The position numbers were made by a program, and so were the translations under genes. A stretch of 64,000 nt of DNA, taken from the NCBI GenBank assembly GCA_051418075.1, contig JBPRGG010000132.1, forward strand, positions 1 through 64,000, in the 5' to 3' direction. Below are positions 45,191 through 54,149 of this stretch, in pieces (the first letter of the stretch is position 1; every line of letters begins with the position of its first letter). The stretch comes from JBPRGG01 sp051418075. Lineage in GTDB: Bacteria; Bacteroidota; Bacteroidia; Cytophagales; Cyclobacteriaceae. The notes beneath the pieces were generated by a model. It was not told the origin of the DNA. It saw nothing but the letters and a program-made list of their open reading frames with translations, and searched no databases.

Positions 45191-46129
45191 ATGGAATACA
45201 AGGATTATTACAACGTATTGGGTGTAGAAAAGAAAGCAACTCAGGAAGAAATTAAGAAGGCATATCGTAAACTGGCGGTCAAGTACCATCCGGATAAAAA
45301 CAAGGGTGACCAGCAGGCAGAGGAGAGGTTTAAAGAAATTGCAGAAGCTTATGAAGTCCTGAAAGATCCTGAGAAGCGGAAAAAGTATGATACCTTAGGG
45401 GCTAACTGGAAGCAATATCAGCAACAGGGCGGTGACTTTGGTGGATATGATTACTCCCGATGGGGAAGCGGTGGCGGCAGAAGGGTTGAGTTTGAAGGTG
45501 ATGTGCATGACTTTTTTGGAGGAAGTGGTTTTTCAGATTTTTTTGAAAGCTTTTTTGGTAGAGCTGACTTTGGCAGGGCCAGGGGGACAAACCGGGCTGG
45601 GTTTAAGGGACATGATCTGGAAGCAGAAATGGCTATATCCTTGAAAGAAGCTTTTCAAGGTACTGAACGTTTGATCAGCGTGAATGGTCAAAAGCTGAGG
45701 ATTAAAATAAAGCCGGGAGTAAAAGATCAGCAGGTATTGAAGATCAGGCAGAAAGGAGGACAAGGTGTAGGAGGGGGGCAATCCGGTGATTTATATTTAA
45801 AAATCATCGTGAATGACCATCCGGGGATCGAGCGAAAGGATCAGGACCTTTACCAGGATGTTTCGGTGGACTTATACCTGGCTATGCTGGGAGGTGAACT
45901 CACCCTAGAAACTTTAAAAGGTAATATGAAGATCACCATTCCTTCTGAAACAGAAAATGGCAAGGTATTAAGATTAAAAGGTCTTGGCATGCCATTATAT
46001 GGCAAACCTGGTCAAAAAGGAGATTTGTATGTTCGCATCCGGGTTAATTTGCCTCAAAACCTTAATGAAGAAGAAAAAAAATTATTCAGAAAGCTGGCCA
46101 GCCTCAGAAAAGAAAAAAGTTTTGCCTGA
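45191..46129 (+). CDS. DnaJ-class co-chaperone, CbpA-like
   Basis: This 312-residue J-protein has a J-domain at about 4-70, with YYNVLGVEKKATQEEIKKAYRKLA and the essential HPD motif (KYHPDK). A glycine/phenylalanine-rich linker follows (about 80-140). Two C-terminal beta-barrel substrate-binding domains follow (about 145-305: DLEAEMAISLKEAFQGTERL and DLYLAMLGGELTLETL). There is no zinc-finger region, which places it with CbpA rather than DnaJ itself. It would bring clients to DnaK and stimulate its ATPase. A strong Shine-Dalgarno AGGAGG lies 8 bases before the ATG. It pairs with the divergent Hsp20 gene. Confidence 0.93.
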   Translation: MEYKDYYNVLGVEKKATQEEIKKAYRKLAVKYHPDKNKGDQQAEERFKEIAEAYEVLKDPEKRKKYDTLGANWKQYQQQGGDFGGYDYSRWGSGGGRRVEFEGDVHDFFGGSGFSDFFESFFGRADFGRARGTNRAGFKGHDLEAEMAISLKEAFQGTERLISVNGQKLRIKIKPGVKDQQVLKIRQKGGQGVGGGQSGDLYLKIIVNDHPGIERKDQDLYQDVSVDLYLAMLGGELTLETLKGNMKITIPSETENGKVLRLKGLGMPLYGKPGQKGDLYVRIRVNLPQNLNEEEKKLFRKLASLRKEKSFA

Positions 46130-46171
46130 TATTGACAGGAATAAAAATTTTCAGTAAATTTTCTCAAAAAT

Positions 46172-46540
46172 ATGACGCTTATGTTGGCTTTATATGAACC
46201 CAAAAATTTTCCTTATCTGGATGAATTTATAAACAGCTTTAACAGCAGGCAATGTAAGTATTATGCCAGCGAGATTTTTCACGATGATGATCTGAGCCGG
46301 GAAATAGAGATCTTTCAGGCTATTGATCGTGCTATCAAAGCATGTATATCGTTAAATATTCCGGTTAATCAGCATTTTAAAACCGTTTATAAGTCTTTGG
46401 AAGATGATGTATATATTGACTGGAAGTTGTCTGCTTTTGCCAGTTATCTGTGCCTGATCAATGGCAGGCCCACAGATCCGGAAATAGCACGATTACAGGT
46501 AGAGGCTATCAGAAAATTTGTACAAGCTCATACCCTTTAA
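46172..46540 (+). CDS. Short conserved-style hypothetical protein
   Basis: This 122-residue soluble protein is mainly helical (SREIEIFQAIDRAIKACISLNIPVNQHF, DWKLSAFASYLCLINGRPTDPEIARLQVEAIRKFV). There is no signal, membrane segment or known motif. It follows the CbpA-like gene after 42 bases on the same strand, the position where CbpM, the CbpA modulator, is found in some bacteria. It does not look like CbpM, which has a MerR-like helix-turn-helix. A role with the chaperone is possible by position only. The ATG three codons in (MLALYEPKNF) is an alternative start. Confidence 0.6.
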   Translation: MTLMLALYEPKNFPYLDEFINSFNSRQCKYYASEIFHDDDLSREIEIFQAIDRAIKACISLNIPVNQHFKTVYKSLEDDVYIDWKLSAFASYLCLINGRPTDPEIARLQVEAIRKFVQAHTL

Positions 46541-46643
46541 GTCTGAACATTCATTTCAAAAACTTATTTATTTAATCAAAGGACAGTCTTTGACTTATAA
46601 TTGGCTGAATCAATTTTTTATGGCCTGATTAATTTTTTAATGC

Positions 46644-47108
46644 ATGCGCAATCAAACCAAAAATCCCGATTTTTCATTTGTTGAAAAAGTATCCAAACTG
46701 ATGGATGCGAAATATAATTTGCCGGGAACTAAATTTAAATTTGGACTGGATCCTATCATAGGGCTTATTCCATTTGTAGGCGACAGCGTTACATTTGCTA
46801 TCTCAAGTGGATTAGTGTTGATCATGGTAAAAAATGGAGCCAGCGGTAAGGTAGTAGTTAAAATGATAATTAACGTATTACTGGATACCATCATAGGTAG
46901 TATCCCTTTACTGGGATCAGTTTTTGATTTTTTCTATAAAGCCAATACCAGGAATGTACGTTTATTGAAGGAACATTACGAACATGGAAAACACCAGGGG
47001 AGTGGCCTGAAAATCATTGTGGTTACATCAATTGTATTGCTGGTTTTATTTGCCCTGGTTATTTACCTGTTTATACAAATGATAATCTTATTGATTGGCC
47101 TGTTTTAA
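46644..47108 (+). CDS. DUF4112 membrane protein
   Basis: This 154-residue protein matches DUF4112 with the paired motifs DPIIGLIPFVGDSVTFAIS and DTIIGSIPLLGSVFDFFYKAN. Each is an amphipathic re-entrant-looking segment with conserved GxIPxxG. A C-terminal membrane helix follows (about 122-150). The family is widespread and of unknown function. It lies 103 bases after the hypothetical gene and is convergent with the DUF4235 gene, with 19 bases between the 3' ends. Confidence 0.85.
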   Translation: MRNQTKNPDFSFVEKVSKLMDAKYNLPGTKFKFGLDPIIGLIPFVGDSVTFAISSGLVLIMVKNGASGKVVVKMIINVLLDTIIGSIPLLGSVFDFFYKANTRNVRLLKEHYEHGKHQGSGLKIIVVTSIVLLVLFALVIYLFIQMIILLIGLF

Positions 47109-47127
47109 CAACATGTTATTGCTTTTA

Positions 47128-47439
47128 CTAATACAGATCAGGTCTTTCCCCTAAAGCTTTGTACCATCCGGAAAAAGCAAACCGGCGGGCAGCTACTTTG
47201 GCCAAACTCAGAACGATGCCACTAAATATACTCCACAATATAGCATCTTTCCAGGAGGTATTAAATGAAGCTGGATTTTTGGGAGGATCTTGCCTGGCCA
47301 TTTTCTTCCAACTCATACTCAGACCTTTCCTGATCAAATATGCAGTAAGAAAAGAAGTGGCGGTAATGACACCCTTGTAAATCATAGGTTTGTTTTGATT
47401 GAGGAGTTTTTTAGACTTCTTTTTAGTGAGAAATTTCAT
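47128..47439 (-). CDS. DUF4235 family membrane protein
   Basis: This 103-residue protein has two predicted membrane segments (about 22-38 and 66-84) and a layout typical of DUF4235. The N-terminal helix has YKGVITATSFLTAYLIRKGL, with a downstream WKxxxxQDPP element. The second half has SWKDAILWSIFSGIVLSLAKVAARR. The function of the family is unknown; members are often near envelope or stress genes. It is followed upstream by a small secreted protein gene on the same strand, 30 bases away, and these two may be co-transcribed. Confidence 0.75.
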   Translation of the reverse strand: MKFLTKKKSKKLLNQNKPMIYKGVITATSFLTAYLIRKGLSMSWKKMARQDPPKNPASFNTSWKDAILWSIFSGIVLSLAKVAARRFAFSGWYKALGERPDLY

Positions 47440-47469
47440 ATTGTGAAGTTGGTTTGGTTTATAAAAAAA

Positions 47470-47871
47470 TTAATAGGGTTTTTCTGTAAACGGCGTTCTC
47501 TCCAGGTAAGCCTGGTTGGAAGGATCTTTCCAGTATTCAGCAATTACATCGGCCCCATACTGTTCAAAATTAGTCTCAGACTGTGTCAGCTGAGGGATAT
47601 CATCAGGGGCAAGATTGAAAAAATATACTGCGCCAAAAGAATGATCTTGTAATTCTTTGGCCCCGGCTTTTTCCAGGGCTTGCCAGCAGGCTTCCTGGTC
47701 TTTCCAGTTTTCAATGGCATAAGTTACCATTATTTTATCTCCTGCATTTACATCAAACGATTTTCGCTCTACCTGTTGTAAATGCATGCTACATTCCTTG
47801 GCTGGTTCAGTTCCCGCTGTTAAAATGTATAAAAATCCGGAAAGGAATAGTATATGGGTAAATAGCTTCAT
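47470..47871 (-). CDS. Small secreted protein of unknown function
   Basis: This protein of 133 residues has a signal peptide (MKLFTHILFLSGFLYILTAG). The earlier ATG at 47937 would add 22 residues before that signal, so I use 47871. The mature part holds two cysteines and an acidic alpha/beta-looking domain (VNAGDKIMVTYAIENWKDQEACWQALEKAGAKELQ). No family is recognised. It lies upstream of the DUF4235 gene on the same strand. Confidence 0.6.
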   Translation of the reverse strand: MKLFTHILFLSGFLYILTAGTEPAKECSMHLQQVERKSFDVNAGDKIMVTYAIENWKDQEACWQALEKAGAKELQDHSFGAVYFFNLAPDDIPQLTQSETNFEQYGADVIAEYWKDPSNQAYLERTPFTEKPY

Positions 47872-47969
47872 GGCATTCAGGTTAAAAAATCTATAACAAT
47901 AAAAATGTGAAATCCAGGGCAATTGCGCGGAATTCACTACTTCTAATTAACAGCTGAGATGATTAAAAG

Positions 47970-48869
47970 TTATACCAGTGCTGGTGGTGTAATGTCTTTA
48001 AGGCTGTCAGGCAGTGAGGTAAAGATGTCAATGGTAGCCCTGGATTTATTGAGCGTGTAAAAATGAATTCCAGGGGCACCTTTTTCCAGCAGATCCTGAC
48101 ATTGCTGTATGGCAATATCCACTCCTGTTTGATAGGTTTTGGAGCGATCATGCTGGTAAGGTCCCAGTTTATCCACTATTTCTTCAGGGATCGAAGCGCC
48201 ACACATTTGGGAAAATTTCTTGATTTGCTTAAAATTGGTAATTGGAATTATACCAGGAATTACCCGGTGGTTTAAGTCTGCCTGTCTAACCAGATCTACA
48301 TATTTAAAGTAATGGCTGTTATCAAAAAACATCTGGGTAACAATAAAATCAGCTCCCTGGTTCACTTTATATTTCAAATGTTTGATATCGCTGGCCTGGT
48401 CTTTTGATTCAACATGTTTTTCCGGGTATCCGGCTACTCCCAGGCAAAATCTGTTTTGAGCCATAGCCACTTTCACCAGGTCACTGGCATAGCGAAAGGA
48501 AGATTGTGATTCAAAAAAGGATTGATCTCCCCGGGGAGGGTCTCCCCGTAGTAACATCAGGTTTCGAATATTTTTTTCATAAAGTAAATCCAGGTCAGCC
48601 TCAATCTTTTCCCGACTGGCATTAACGCAGGTGTAATGAGCCATACAGGTAAGTCCTACTTTGTTTTGGATATAATCACAAAGGTCAAACGACACTTCCT
48701 GGGTAGACCCTCCTGCACCATAAGTCACTGAAACAAAAGAAGGTGCTAATTTGGACAATTTCTCAATATTAGCCCCTAATTCAATGGAGGATATCAGGTT
48801 TTTGGGTGGAAAAAACTCAAAAGAAAAAGTTTTACTTTGGGTTTTAAATAATTCTTTAATCATTCTCAT
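47970..48869 (-). CDS. metF: 5,10-methylenetetrahydrofolate reductase
   Basis: This 299-residue flavoprotein makes 5-methyltetrahydrofolate for methionine synthesis. The TIM-barrel signature motifs are present: FSFEFFPPKN near the start with the catalytic glutamate, FVSVTYGAGGS, TCMAHYTCVNASREKIEADL, NLMLLRGDPP and DFIVTQMFFDN. The length is that of bacterial MetF without the regulatory extension found in eukaryotes. The ATG two codons in (MIKELFKTQ) is an equally good start. No other methionine gene is adjacent. Confidence 0.95.
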   Translation of the reverse strand: MRMIKELFKTQSKTFSFEFFPPKNLISSIELGANIEKLSKLAPSFVSVTYGAGGSTQEVSFDLCDYIQNKVGLTCMAHYTCVNASREKIEADLDLLYEKNIRNLMLLRGDPPRGDQSFFESQSSFRYASDLVKVAMAQNRFCLGVAGYPEKHVESKDQASDIKHLKYKVNQGADFIVTQMFFDNSHYFKYVDLVRQADLNHRVIPGIIPITNFKQIKKFSQMCGASIPEEIVDKLGPYQHDRSKTYQTGVDIAIQQCQDLLEKGAPGIHFYTLNKSRATIDIFTSLPDSLKDITPPALV

Positions 48870-49153
48870 GAATTTAGGCTGATTTATACATTTTTTCTTG
48901 CTTCAAAATTAAATAAATTAGTATGGTATATTTTTCACCAGTAAGGTTTTTTTTTATTAAATTTCGCATATTAGCAAATATTGGGCTTGTGCATTTTAAT
49001 TTTTATAAAAATGCAGAATAAAACAAGGTATATATTACAAGAATAGATGCTTTTGGCTGACCAATAACATCCTAAAAACTAATAAATGTCATGTTTTATT
49101 TTTTTGAACCTTTTTAATTTTACCCACTGTTTTGAATTAGATTATAATAGGTA

Positions 49154-49582
49154 ATGTCTTTCTCAAATATTATTGAACATCAGGGAGTAGTAAAAGATAT
49201 ATCTGCAAAAATAATAAAGGTGAGCATAGTCAATACTTCTGCCTGTGTTTCATGCCAGGTGAAATCTGCCTGTGCTGTATCCGAAGTAGATAACAAGATC
49301 ATTGAAGTCGCTAACGGGCAGGGGAATAATTATCAGCAGTATGCAGTAGGTGATAAAGTAAAAGTACAATTTGATAATTCTTTAGGTTTTAAAGCGTTAT
49401 TTCTGGGATACATACTTCCTTTTATTGTATTATTTACCACTTTGATAGTGGTATCAGCAATAACAGGGCAGGAAGGATTGGCCGGATTAATTGCTTTGGC
49501 GGTTTTGGTGCCTTATTATTTATCTTTGATTTTATTTAATCAGAAACTTAAAAGTACTTTTACTTTCAGACTTAGTAAATAG
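49154..49582 (+). CDS. rseC: RseC/SoxR-reducing-type membrane protein
   Basis: This 142-residue protein has an N-terminal cysteine cluster in ACVSCQVKSACAVSEVDNK, probably an iron-sulfur or redox site. Two membrane helices follow (about 77-97 and 104-126). RseC proteins are named for a link to sigma-E control in Escherichia coli and are part of the SoxR-reducing system. In Bacteroidota the gene is the usual leader of the rnf operon. It starts 8 bases before rnfB and is probably involved in assembly or electron handling of the Rnf complex. Confidence 0.88.
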   Translation: MSFSNIIEHQGVVKDISAKIIKVSIVNTSACVSCQVKSACAVSEVDNKIIEVANGQGNNYQQYAVGDKVKVQFDNSLGFKALFLGYILPFIVLFTTLIVVSAITGQEGLAGLIALAVLVPYYLSLILFNQKLKSTFTFRLSK

Positions 49583-49589
49583 AGATTTA

Positions 49590-50627
49590 ATGAGCGAAAC
49601 TTTAATTTATACAATCATATCCTTATCTGGTTTGGGCATTGTTTCAGCCATAATTCTCTACCTGGTGGCTCAGAAATTCCGGGTAGATGAAGATCCACGA
49701 ATTGATAAGGTAGAAGAAGCCCTTCCCAACACCAATTGTGGAGGTTGTGGCTATCCTGGTTGCCGTGCCTTTGCCGAGGCCCTGGTGAACTCAGATGATA
49801 TTTCAGAATTGAATTGTCCGGTAGGCGGTAACGATACTATGCAAACTGTGGCTGGTATTTTGGGTAAACATATTGAGGAAAAGGATCCATATGTAGCGGT
49901 AGTAAGATGTTCTGGTTCTTTTGAACACCGAAAAAAGACCAATGTATATGATGGCGCTGCCTCCTGTACCATTGCTTCCAGCTTATATGGCGGTGATACC
50001 GGTTGTGCTTATGGTTGTGTGGGCTTAGGAGAATGCGTGGATGCCTGTGATTTTGAAGCCATGTACATGGATGAAAAAACCGGGTTGCCAGTGGTAATAG
50101 AAGATAAATGTACTGCCTGTAATGCCTGTGTCAAGGCATGTCCTAAAGATATAATCCAATTGTGGCCCAAAGGTAAAAAAGATCGTCGAATTTATGTTGC
50201 CTGTATTAATGAAGAGAAAGGTGGTTTGGCCAAAAAGAATTGTTCAGTGGCTTGTATTGGCTGTAGCAAGTGTGCAGATGAATGTAAATTTGATGCCATA
50301 ACAGTAGACAACTACCTGGCATATATTGATTATGATAAGTGTAAATTATGTCGTAAATGCGTGGATGTATGTCCAACCGAAACCATTCAGGCGGTAAACT
50401 TTCCTGCCAGAAAACCCAGACCCGAAAAAAAATCTTCACCTAAAATTAAAACCGGAACAATTAATAGTGCCACCACCTCCGAAGGTGAAGTGGATGTCAT
50501 CGAAATGGTCAGGGAAAGGAAAGCTCGTCCTCCCAAAATGAAACCTAAAACCAGCCCAGAAGCTTCTGAATCTAAACCATCAGAAAGTCAGGATAATCAA
50601 GAAAAAAACGATGATACAAATAAGTAA
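49590..50627 (+). CDS. rnfB: Rnf complex subunit B, polyferredoxin
   Basis: This 345-residue protein has an N-terminal membrane helix (about 6-25). A 4Fe-4S domain follows with NTNCGGCGYPGCRAF (near 49-62), then further ferredoxin clusters: CGYGC-like CAYGCVGLGECVDAC, CTACNACVKACP, CIGCSKCADEC and CKLCRKCVDVCP. It takes electrons from reduced ferredoxin into the Rnf complex. After the last cluster comes a tail of about 55 residues rich in lysine, proline, serine and glutamate, which looks disordered. Its 3' end overlaps the rnfC start by 17 bases. Confidence 0.95.
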   Translation: MSETLIYTIISLSGLGIVSAIILYLVAQKFRVDEDPRIDKVEEALPNTNCGGCGYPGCRAFAEALVNSDDISELNCPVGGNDTMQTVAGILGKHIEEKDPYVAVVRCSGSFEHRKKTNVYDGAASCTIASSLYGGDTGCAYGCVGLGECVDACDFEAMYMDEKTGLPVVIEDKCTACNACVKACPKDIIQLWPKGKKDRRIYVACINEEKGGLAKKNCSVACIGCSKCADECKFDAITVDNYLAYIDYDKCKLCRKCVDVCPTETIQAVNFPARKPRPEKKSSPKIKTGTINSATTSEGEVDVIEMVRERKARPPKMKPKTSPEASESKPSESQDNQEKNDDTNK

Positions 50628-51981
50628 TTTATTAGGCTTTAAAAACGGTACAAAGACATTCGAAATGGGGGGCATTCATCCCGAAGAGAATAAGCTCTCG
50701 GCCGGACAAACCGTAGAAGTGCTTCCTTTGCCCAAAGCTGTAACCATACCCATATCACAACATATTGGGGTACCGGCCAAACCGGTAGTGGACAGGAAGG
50801 AGAAGGTAAAAGTGGGGCAGGTGATCGCAAAAAGTGAAGGTTTTGTTTCAGCTAATGTACACGCTTCCGTATCAGGCACAGTCACAAAAGTAGATGAAGC
50901 CCTTGATGCCAGTGGTTATAAAAGGTTGGCTATCAGTATCCGGGTACAGGGAGATGATTGGATGGAAGACATAGACCAATCTGCCGACCTGGTCAGTGAG
51001 ATCAAATTATCCGGAGAAGAAATCATACAGAAAATACTGGCTGCCGGAATTGTAGGACTGGGAGGGGCCACTTTCCCTTCCCATGTGAAACTTTCTGTAC
51101 CCAAAGGCAAGAAAGTGGATGTTTTGATCATCAATGGAGTAGAATGTGAGCCTTACCTGACTGCCGATCACCGGTTAATGCTGGAAAAAGGTCCGGAATT
51201 AATGGTGGGTATCAGGATCTTGATGAAAGCATTAGGGGTAAACAAGGCCATGGTTGGTATTGAAAACAATAAACCTGATGCCATTGACCATCTTACCCAA
51301 CTGGCTAAGCAGGAAAAAGGTATTGAAGTTTGCCCCCTGAAAGTGCAGTACCCCCAGGGTGGTGAAAAGCAACTGATCAAGGCCCTCCTCAACCGGGAAG
51401 TCCCTTCCGGAGGACTGCCTCTGGATGTTGAGGCAGTAGTACATAATGTCGGGACTACCTTTGCTGTGTATGAGGCAATACAGAAAAACAAGCCATTGAT
51501 TGAACGAATAATTACCGTTACAGGCAAATCTGTAAAGAAACCTTCCAACCTGCTGACCAGGATAGGAAGTCCGGTTTCGGACCTGATTGAAGCAGCTGGC
51601 GGTATGCCTGAAGATACCGGAAAGATTATAAGCGGAGGTCCAATGATGGGTAAAGCATTGAGTGAAACTAATGTACCTGTTACCAAAGGTACTTCGGGAA
51701 TCCTCATCATTCCCGAAGCTGAATCCAGGCGTGAAAAAACCATCACCTGTATCAGGTGTGGAAAATGTGTTTCTGCCTGTCCGATGGGCCTGGAGCCATA
51801 CCTGTTATTAAATTTATCCAAAAAGGCTTTTCATGATAAAGCCGAGGAGGAAAGGATCATGGACTGTATTGAATGTGGCTCTTGCTCATTTGTCTGTCCA
51901 TCCAATCAACCCATCCTGGATTACGTTCGACTGGGAAAATCAACTGTAGGAAAAATTATCAGGGAAAGACAAAAGAAATGA
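50611..51981 (+). CDS. rnfC: Rnf complex subunit C, NADH-binding
   Basis: This 456-residue peripheral subunit carries the NADH/FMN-binding module (GIVGLGGATFPSHVKLS and the VLIINGVECEPYLTADHRLM segment). The N-terminal RnfC barrel contains GGIHPEENKLSAGQ. Two 4Fe-4S clusters lie at the C-terminus (CIRCGKCVSACPMGL and CIECGSCSFVCPSNQP). It exchanges electrons with NAD+. It starts within the end of rnfB, and its stop overlaps the rnfD start (ATGA), so translation is coupled along the operon. Confidence 0.95.
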   Translation: MIQISNLLGFKNGTKTFEMGGIHPEENKLSAGQTVEVLPLPKAVTIPISQHIGVPAKPVVDRKEKVKVGQVIAKSEGFVSANVHASVSGTVTKVDEALDASGYKRLAISIRVQGDDWMEDIDQSADLVSEIKLSGEEIIQKILAAGIVGLGGATFPSHVKLSVPKGKKVDVLIINGVECEPYLTADHRLMLEKGPELMVGIRILMKALGVNKAMVGIENNKPDAIDHLTQLAKQEKGIEVCPLKVQYPQGGEKQLIKALLNREVPSGGLPLDVEAVVHNVGTTFAVYEAIQKNKPLIERIITVTGKSVKKPSNLLTRIGSPVSDLIEAAGGMPEDTGKIISGGPMMGKALSETNVPVTKGTSGILIIPEAESRREKTITCIRCGKCVSACPMGLEPYLLLNLSKKAFHDKAEEERIMDCIECGSCSFVCPSNQPILDYVRLGKSTVGKIIRERQKK

Positions 51982-52976
51982 GTACTTTATTAACAGTTTC
52001 CCCTTCACCACACGTTCACGGACATCAATCTACCCGTGATATTATGTATGGAGTGGTCATAGCCCTGCTACCCGCTCTGGCTGTTTCTGTGTTTGTGTTT
52101 GGTATCGGGGCTTTGATTGTAACTGCTTTATCCATTATAGGATGCATGTTTTTTGAATTTCTGATTCAAAAATACCTGCTCAAGAGTGATTATGACCTGC
52201 TGGATGGTTCAGCCATAGTGACAGGAATGCTATTGGCATTTAATGTGCCTAGCAATCTGCCCTGGTGGATCATTATGATCGGCAGCCTGATGGCTATAGG
52301 AGTAGGAAAAATGTCATTTGGTGGTTTAGGTAAAAACCCATTTAATCCGGCCCTGGTAGGCCGGGTTTTTCTTTTAATTTCATTTCCGGTACAAATGACT
52401 TCCTGGCCTGAGCCAATGGTCAACCGGTTTACCTTTACTGATGCAGTAACCGGGGCCACCCCATTGTCCATTATCAAGGAAGGCCTCAGAAATGGTGAAT
52501 CAATTTCTGCTTTAATGGATCAGGTTCCTTCTTATACCAGTTTCTTGTTAGGGTTTCAAGGGGGAAGCCTGGGGGAAATGTCTGCTCTGGCCCTGATCCT
52601 GGGATTGATTTATATGCTTTATAAAAAGATCATAACCTGGCATATACCGGTCAGCCTGATAGGTAGTGTATTTGTTTTTACAGGGGCTCTGTGGTTGGTT
52701 AATCCAGAACAGTATGCTGATCCGGTATTTCATGTATTAACCGGTGGAGCACTTCTGGGGGCCTTTTTTATGGCAACAGATTACGTGACCTCACCGATGC
52801 ATTACCGGGGCATGATCATTTTTGGTATTGGTATAGGTTTGCTTACGGTTCTTATCAGGGTATTCGGAGCTTATCCGGAGGGAATTTCCTTTGCCATCCT
52901 GATCATGAATGGATTTGTACCTTTAATAAATAAATATTTCAAACCTAAAAGATTTGGAAAGGTAAAACATGGCTAA
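51978..52976 (+). CDS. rnfD: Rnf complex subunit D, membrane flavoprotein
   Basis: This 332-residue protein has about eight to ten membrane helices and a covalently bound FMN site: T161 in DAVTGATPLS, matching the SGAT-type flavinylation motif. The N-terminus (SPSPHVHGHQSTRDIMYGVVIALLPAL) is diagnostic. The open frame extends upstream to 51873 in another gene's coding region, but the ATG at 51978 overlaps the rnfC stop and gives the family's usual start. RnfD is the ion-translocating core with RnfA and RnfE. Confidence 0.95.
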   Translation: MSTLLTVSPSPHVHGHQSTRDIMYGVVIALLPALAVSVFVFGIGALIVTALSIIGCMFFEFLIQKYLLKSDYDLLDGSAIVTGMLLAFNVPSNLPWWIIMIGSLMAIGVGKMSFGGLGKNPFNPALVGRVFLLISFPVQMTSWPEPMVNRFTFTDAVTGATPLSIIKEGLRNGESISALMDQVPSYTSFLLGFQGGSLGEMSALALILGLIYMLYKKIITWHIPVSLIGSVFVFTGALWLVNPEQYADPVFHVLTGGALLGAFFMATDYVTSPMHYRGMIIFGIGIGLLTVLIRVFGAYPEGISFAILIMNGFVPLINKYFKPKRFGKVKHG

Positions 52977-53547
52977 AAAAGAATCAACATTGATGAATAT
53001 GGTGCTGACCTTGTTTTTAGTAGCATTGGTAGCATCAACTGCCCTGGGTTATATTTATGAGCTTACTAAGGAGCCCATCGCCAGAGCCAAACTGGCCAAA
53101 AAAACAATGGCTATTCAGCAGGTAGTTCCTGCTTTTGATAATAATCCCATTGATGATATGTATAAAATACCCATCGATGAAGGCACTGACAGTCTGGAGG
53201 CTTATCCAGCCAAAATGAATGGCACAGAAGTCGGTACAGCTATCAGAAGTTATTCTAAAAATGGTTTTAGTGGTATGGTGTGGCTAATGGTTGGTTTTAG
53301 CCAGGATGGAGAAATCAATAATATTTCTGTACTGGAACATAAAGAAACACCAGGTCTCGGAACTAAAATGGATGATCCGGCTTTCAAGGATCAATTTAAA
53401 GGTATAGATCCTTTGGAATCAAATATTAAGGTAAAAAAAGACGGCGGGGAAGTAGATGCGATTACTGCAGCTACCATTAGTTCTCGTGCATTTAGCCAGG
53501 CTGTAGAAAAAGCTGCAAAAGCCTATGCGGAAAGGAGCAAACCATGA
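52969..53547 (+). CDS. rnfG: Rnf complex subunit G, FMN-binding
   Basis: This 192-residue protein has one N-terminal membrane helix (about 10-30) and a periplasmic FMN-binding domain. The covalent FMN threonine is T169 in DAITAATISS. The preceding HKETPGLGTKMDDPAF is the conserved family element. The protein overlaps rnfD by 8 bases and rnfE by 4 bases. It carries electrons on the periplasmic side of the complex. Confidence 0.95.
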   Translation: MAKKESTLMNMVLTLFLVALVASTALGYIYELTKEPIARAKLAKKTMAIQQVVPAFDNNPIDDMYKIPIDEGTDSLEAYPAKMNGTEVGTAIRSYSKNGFSGMVWLMVGFSQDGEINNISVLEHKETPGLGTKMDDPAFKDQFKGIDPLESNIKVKKDGGEVDAITAATISSRAFSQAVEKAAKAYAERSKP

Positions 53548-54140
53548 AAAATAGTAATTTAAAGATTTTCAGCAAGGGGTTTTTAAAGGAAAATCCGGTT
53601 TTTGTTTTACTGCTTGGTATGTGTCCGGCCCTGGGCGTTACAACTTCAGCTATTAATGGACTAGGCATGGGACTGGCCACTACATTTGTATTAGTGATGT
53701 CTAACCTGGTGGTGAGCCTGATCAAAAGTGGCATTCCTGATAAAGTGCGTATTCCTTCCTTTATTGTAATCATCGCCTCATTTGTTACGGTGGTTGATCT
53801 GGTAATGGCCGGTTTTGCCCCGGCCCTACATGCTCAGCTGGGATTATTCATCCCGTTGATTGTGGTTAACTGCATAGTATTGGGACGAGCCGAAGCATTT
53901 GCATCCAAGAATAATACCGCCACCTCCGTATTGGATGGATTAGGTATGGGTTTGGGATTTGCCATGGCTTTAACCTTATTAGGTGCCACCAGAGAAATAT
54001 TAGGCAGCGGTGCCATATTTAACCTGAAATTCATTAATGGTGATGGAATGCTGGCCTTTATACTAGCGCCCGGCGCTTTTATAGCCCTGGCTTACCTCAT
54101 CGCACTGATCAACAGATTTAAGAAGAAATACGCTAAATAG
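53544..54140 (+). CDS. rnfE: Rnf complex subunit E
   Basis: This 198-residue integral membrane protein has six helices and a cysteine/glycine motif near the start (LLGMCPALGVTTSAINGLGMG). The matching half-repeat is LDGLGMGLGFAMALTLLGATRE. RnfE and RnfA are inverted-topology homologues that form the ion channel and hold an iron-sulfur centre at their conserved cysteines. A GGAG-containing sequence (AAAGGAG, 53531-53537) sits 6 bases before its start within the rnfG 3' end. Confidence 0.95.
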   Translation: MKNSNLKIFSKGFLKENPVFVLLLGMCPALGVTTSAINGLGMGLATTFVLVMSNLVVSLIKSGIPDKVRIPSFIVIIASFVTVVDLVMAGFAPALHAQLGLFIPLIVVNCIVLGRAEAFASKNNTATSVLDGLGMGLGFAMALTLLGATREILGSGAIFNLKFINGDGMLAFILAPGAFIALAYLIALINRFKKKYAK

Positions 54141-54149
54141 AATTTACAA

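Noticed and set aside
51168..51821. A 217-codon open frame on the minus strand within rnfC
   Set aside because: It is the reverse of a well-conserved rnfC sequence and shows no recognisable domain.
51873..51977. A longer N-terminus for rnfD
   Set aside because: The extra 35 codons lie within rnfC and translate to sequence unlike any RnfD. The ATG overlapping the rnfC stop gives the family's usual start.
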